DNA of 25,777 bases from JAVBNW01 sp031551255 (GTDB taxonomy: Bacteria; Bacillota; Clostridia; Christensenellales; UBA1750). Shown in pieces: positions 23,933 through 25,777 of this stretch. The number at the start of each line of letters is the position of its first letter. The first letter of the stretch is position 1. The translations under genes were made by a program, and so were the position numbers. The notes below the pieces were generated by a model. The model did no database searches. It was given only the letters and a program-made list of their open reading frames with translations, and had not been told where the DNA came from. The DNA is taken from the NCBI GenBank assembly GCA_031551255.1, contig JAVBNW010000076.1, positions 1 to 25,777 on the forward strand. The letters run 5' to 3'.

Positions 23933-24127
23933 ATCATCGGCGATGAAGGGCAGGAGTAGCCCCATCACGCGGCTTTCAGAGACCGGGGGCGGGTGAAAAC
24001 CCCGGAGCGCGCGGGGCGAACGGCGGCCGTGAGCCTGTTTTCCAGAGTGGGCGCGCTTGCGCGTCAAAAAGGGTGGAACCGCGCGGAGCAGTCCGCGTCC
24101 CTTTACGGGGGCGCGGGCTTTTTGTCG
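23933..24127 (+). promoter_or_regulatory. Glycine T-box leader (tRNA-Gly sensing)
   Basis: The leader holds the T-box hallmark AGGGTGGAACCGCG (24070-24083), which pairs with the free 3' end of uncharged tRNA. Upstream Stem I features include AGGAGTAG (near 23951-23958), CAGAGACCGGGGG with a GGTGAAAACC loop, and GGCGAAC. I place the specifier as GGC (24015-24017), a glycine codon, matching the downstream GlyRS gene. An intrinsic terminator closes the element. When glycine is short, uncharged tRNA-Gly should stabilise the antiterminator and let glyS be transcribed. The T-box core is certain; the exact specifier base assignment is inference. Confidence 0.93.
24091..24123 (+). terminator. T-box terminator before glyS
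   Basis: GTCCGCGTCCC (24091-24101) pairs with bases 24108-24118 to give an 11-pair stem with a six-base loop, followed by five T. Its 5' arm directly follows the T-box sequence, so the antiterminator and terminator are mutually exclusive. Confidence 0.9.
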
Positions 24128-24193
24128 TTCTCGGCGATCACTACGCGCTCCATGACGGTGTTTATTTTCATTACAATGCAAGGAGGCGTTATC

Positions 24194-25573
24194 ATGGCGG
24201 AACTTACCATGGATAAACTCGTAGCGCTGTGCAAAGGGCGCGGCTATATCTTCGCGGGCTCGGAAATTTACGGCGGCCTTGCCAACACCTGGGACTACGG
24301 CCCGCTGGGCGTCGAGTTCAAAAACAACGTAAAAAAGGCGTGGTGGCAAAAGTTCGTCACCGAAAGCCCTTACAACGTGGGGGTCGACTGCGCCATTTTG
24401 ATGAATCGCGAGGTGTGGGTGGCATCGGGGCACGTGGGCTCGTTTAACGATCCTCTCATCGACTGCCGCGCCTGCAAGGCGCGTTTTCGGGCCGATAAGC
24501 TGATCGAGGACGCGACCGGCGGCGAGGTCGCATGCGACGGCTGGGCCAACGAAAAGCTCGACGCGTACGTCGCCGAGCATAAAATCGCTTGCCCCACCTG
24601 CGGCAAGAGCGACTTTACGCCGATCCGTAAATTTAACATGATGTTCAAGACGTTCCAGGGCGTCAACGAAAGCTCTCAGGCGGAAATCTACCTGCGCCCC
24701 GAAACCGCGCAGGGCATCTTCGTCAACTTTAAAAACGTCGCGCGCACTACGCGCAAGAAGATGCCCTTCGGCATCGCACAAATCGGCAAGAGCTTCCGCA
24801 ACGAGATTACGCCGGGGAATTTTACGTTCCGCACCCGCGAGTTCGAGCAGATGGAGCTTGAGTTTTTCTGCAAGCCGGGCGAGGATTTGGAATGGTTCGC
24901 CTACTGGCGCGGCTTTTGCCGCGATTGGCTGCTGAGCCTTGGAATCGCTCAGGATCACCTGCGCCTGCGCGACCACTCGGCGGAGGAGCTCGCGTTCTAC
25001 TCCAAGGCTACCACCGATTTCGAGTACAAATTCCCGTTTGGCTGGGGCGAGCTGTGGGGGGTTGCGGACCGCACGGATTACGACCTTAAGCAGCACCAGG
25101 AGCACGCCGGCGAAAACATGGAATATATCGACCCTGTCACCAACGAGCGCTACCTTCCCTATTGCATCGAGCCTTCGCTGGGCTGCGACCGCGCGGCGCT
25201 CGCTTTCCTGTGCGAAGCGTACGAAGAGCACGAGCTCCAGGGCGGCGACAGCCGGGTCGTGATGCACCTGCACCCCGCGCTCGCGCCCTACAAATGCGCG
25301 GTGCTGCCGCTGCAAAAGAACAAGCTGGGCGAAAAATCCGGCGAGATCTACGACATGCTCCGCAGGCATTTCCCGTGCGAGTACGACGAGACCGGCTCCA
25401 TCGGCAAGCGCTACCGCAGGCAGGATGAAATCGGAACCCCCTATTGCGTAACCGTCGACTTTGACACGCTTAACGACGAGGCCGTCACCGTGCGCGACCG
25501 CGACAGCATGACGCAGGTGCGCGTGCCGATCGCAGCGCTCAAGGATTGGATCGCCGATCAATTGATGTTCTAA
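24194..25573 (+). CDS. glyS: Glycyl-tRNA synthetase, dimeric type
   Basis: 459-residue class II synthetase charging tRNA-Gly. It is the single-chain alpha-2 form, not the GlyQ/GlyS tetramer of B. subtilis. The N-terminal catalytic core starts GYIFAGSEIYGGLANTWDYG. A zinc-type CRAC (91-94) and CPTC (133-136) pair follows. Motif 2 is FRNEITPGNFTFRTREFEQ (201-219), motif 3 contains EPSLGCDRAALAFL, and the C-terminal anticodon domain includes LAPYKCAVLPL. The ATG at 24194 follows AGGAGG. A longer frame extends through the T-box leader and is rejected. It is the only plus-strand gene seen. Confidence 0.97.
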   Translation: MAELTMDKLVALCKGRGYIFAGSEIYGGLANTWDYGPLGVEFKNNVKKAWWQKFVTESPYNVGVDCAILMNREVWVASGHVGSFNDPLIDCRACKARFRADKLIEDATGGEVACDGWANEKLDAYVAEHKIACPTCGKSDFTPIRKFNMMFKTFQGVNESSQAEIYLRPETAQGIFVNFKNVARTTRKKMPFGIAQIGKSFRNEITPGNFTFRTREFEQMELEFFCKPGEDLEWFAYWRGFCRDWLLSLGIAQDHLRLRDHSAEELAFYSKATTDFEYKFPFGWGELWGVADRTDYDLKQHQEHAGENMEYIDPVTNERYLPYCIEPSLGCDRAALAFLCEAYEEHELQGGDSRVVMHLHPALAPYKCAVLPLQKNKLGEKSGEIYDMLRRHFPCEYDETGSIGKRYRRQDEIGTPYCVTVDFDTLNDEAVTVRDRDSMTQVRVPIAALKDWIADQLMF

Positions 25574-25581
25574 CATCGGCG

Positions 25582-25627
25582 CGGGGGGGACGCGTAAACG
25601 GCACGGGGGGGACGCGTACCCCCCGTG
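25582..25627. repeat. G7-tract direct repeats and hairpin after glyS
   Basis: CGGGGGGGACGCGTA occurs twice (25582-25596 and 25604-25618), 22 bases apart, just after the glyS stop. The second copy also forms a perfect hairpin, CACGGGGGG (25602-25610) with CCCCCCGTG (25619-25627). A CCCCCC run follows at about 25630-25636. No U-tract is present, so it is not a standard terminator. Confidence 0.75.
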
Positions 25628-25741
25628 AGCCCCCCGCCGAGGAAACGCGAAGAGGGATAGTACGACGAGCGGCCGGCAATAATGCAAAACCCGCCCTATA
25701 ATCGTGGGCACGATAAGGTAGGTTTCAGGGCAAAAATGATA

Positions 25742-25777
25742 GGATGCTTGTTCATGTGTGGTCAAGCATCCCTTTTA
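25742..25777 (+). terminator. Hairpin at window end, possible terminator
   Basis: GGATGCTTG (25742-25750) pairs perfectly with CAAGCATCC (25763-25771), followed by CTTTTA, where the window stops. It could end glyS transcription or belong to the next leader. A TATAAT lies at 25696-25701 but without a credible -35. No gene was seen in the 200 bases after glyS. Confidence 0.45.

Noticed and set aside
23783..25765. A very long minus-strand open frame continuous with ylxM
   Set aside because: It lies opposite glyS, T-box and promoter; only the last 112 codons match a family. The rest is a shadow of GC-rich coding DNA.
25690..25777. Possible promoters on either strand after glyS (TATAAT at 25696; TTGACC/TATCAT pair on the minus strand)
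   Set aside because: No credible -35 for the first, 18-base spacing and antisense direction for the second, and no gene to serve in the window.

Overview
The window reads as a GC-rich Bacillota chromosome of clostridial type. The evidence is the gene order ylmE(yggS)-sepF-yggT-ylmH-divIVA followed by lspA-rluD-pyrR, a PyrR attenuator, a glycine T-box, class 1B dihydroorotate dehydrogenase (pyrK-pyrD), a dimeric GlyRS and strong AGGAGG-type ribosome binding sites. No tRNA, rRNA, CRISPR array, transposase or phage gene was seen. All genes except glyS lie on the minus strand, so the text follows transcription from high to low coordinates. The first 55 bases are a G/C homopolymer block that looks like a contig-end artefact.

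Region 1 (about 21.3-25.78 kb): ylxM-ffh-rpsP-khpA (SRP GTPase and its partner, ribosomal protein S16, KH RNA-binding protein) runs leftward. It diverges from glyS, which runs rightward behind a consensus promoter and a T-box leader. The divergent promoter region carries several GTCAAG/CTTGAC half-sites. A 430-base gap between khpA and rimM holds terminators and a hairpin-rich stretch. Region 2 (19.9-21.1 kb): rimM-trmD (ribosome maturation and tRNA m1G37 methylation).

Region 3 (12.0-19.85 kb): an extended -10 promoter, an anti-sigma-like protein with a degraded ATP site, a SigB/SigF/SigG-type sigma factor, a membrane-anchored HlyD-like protein, then the division genes yggS, sepF, yggT, ylmH and divIVA. 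After a structured repeat come a small DUF5665-like membrane protein, lspA and rluD. Overlapping or nearly touching genes suggest co-transcription from the anti-sigma gene to at least ylmH.

Region 4 (3.86-11.51 kb): a complete de novo UMP operon, pyrR-uraA-pyrB-pyrC-pyrF-pyrK-pyrD-pyrE, apart from carbamoyl phosphate synthetase. One promoter and one textbook PyrR attenuator lie before pyrR, and a terminator follows pyrE. Region 5 (0.1-3.82 kb): an ABC importer operon of LplB/LplC/LplA type, with two permeases and a lipoprotein but no ATPase, behind a perfect consensus promoter.

Most of the window is housekeeping. The best candidate for something undescribed is a dispersed, structured, apparently non-coding repeat found twice (about 11524-11910 and 14113-14420). 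Its hairpin module has a conserved loop and stems that change while keeping pairing, and copy 1 also carries an inverted module whose loop is exactly complementary. Second is the two-gene anti-sigma/sigma module whose anti-sigma protein lacks recognisable ATP-binding residues.
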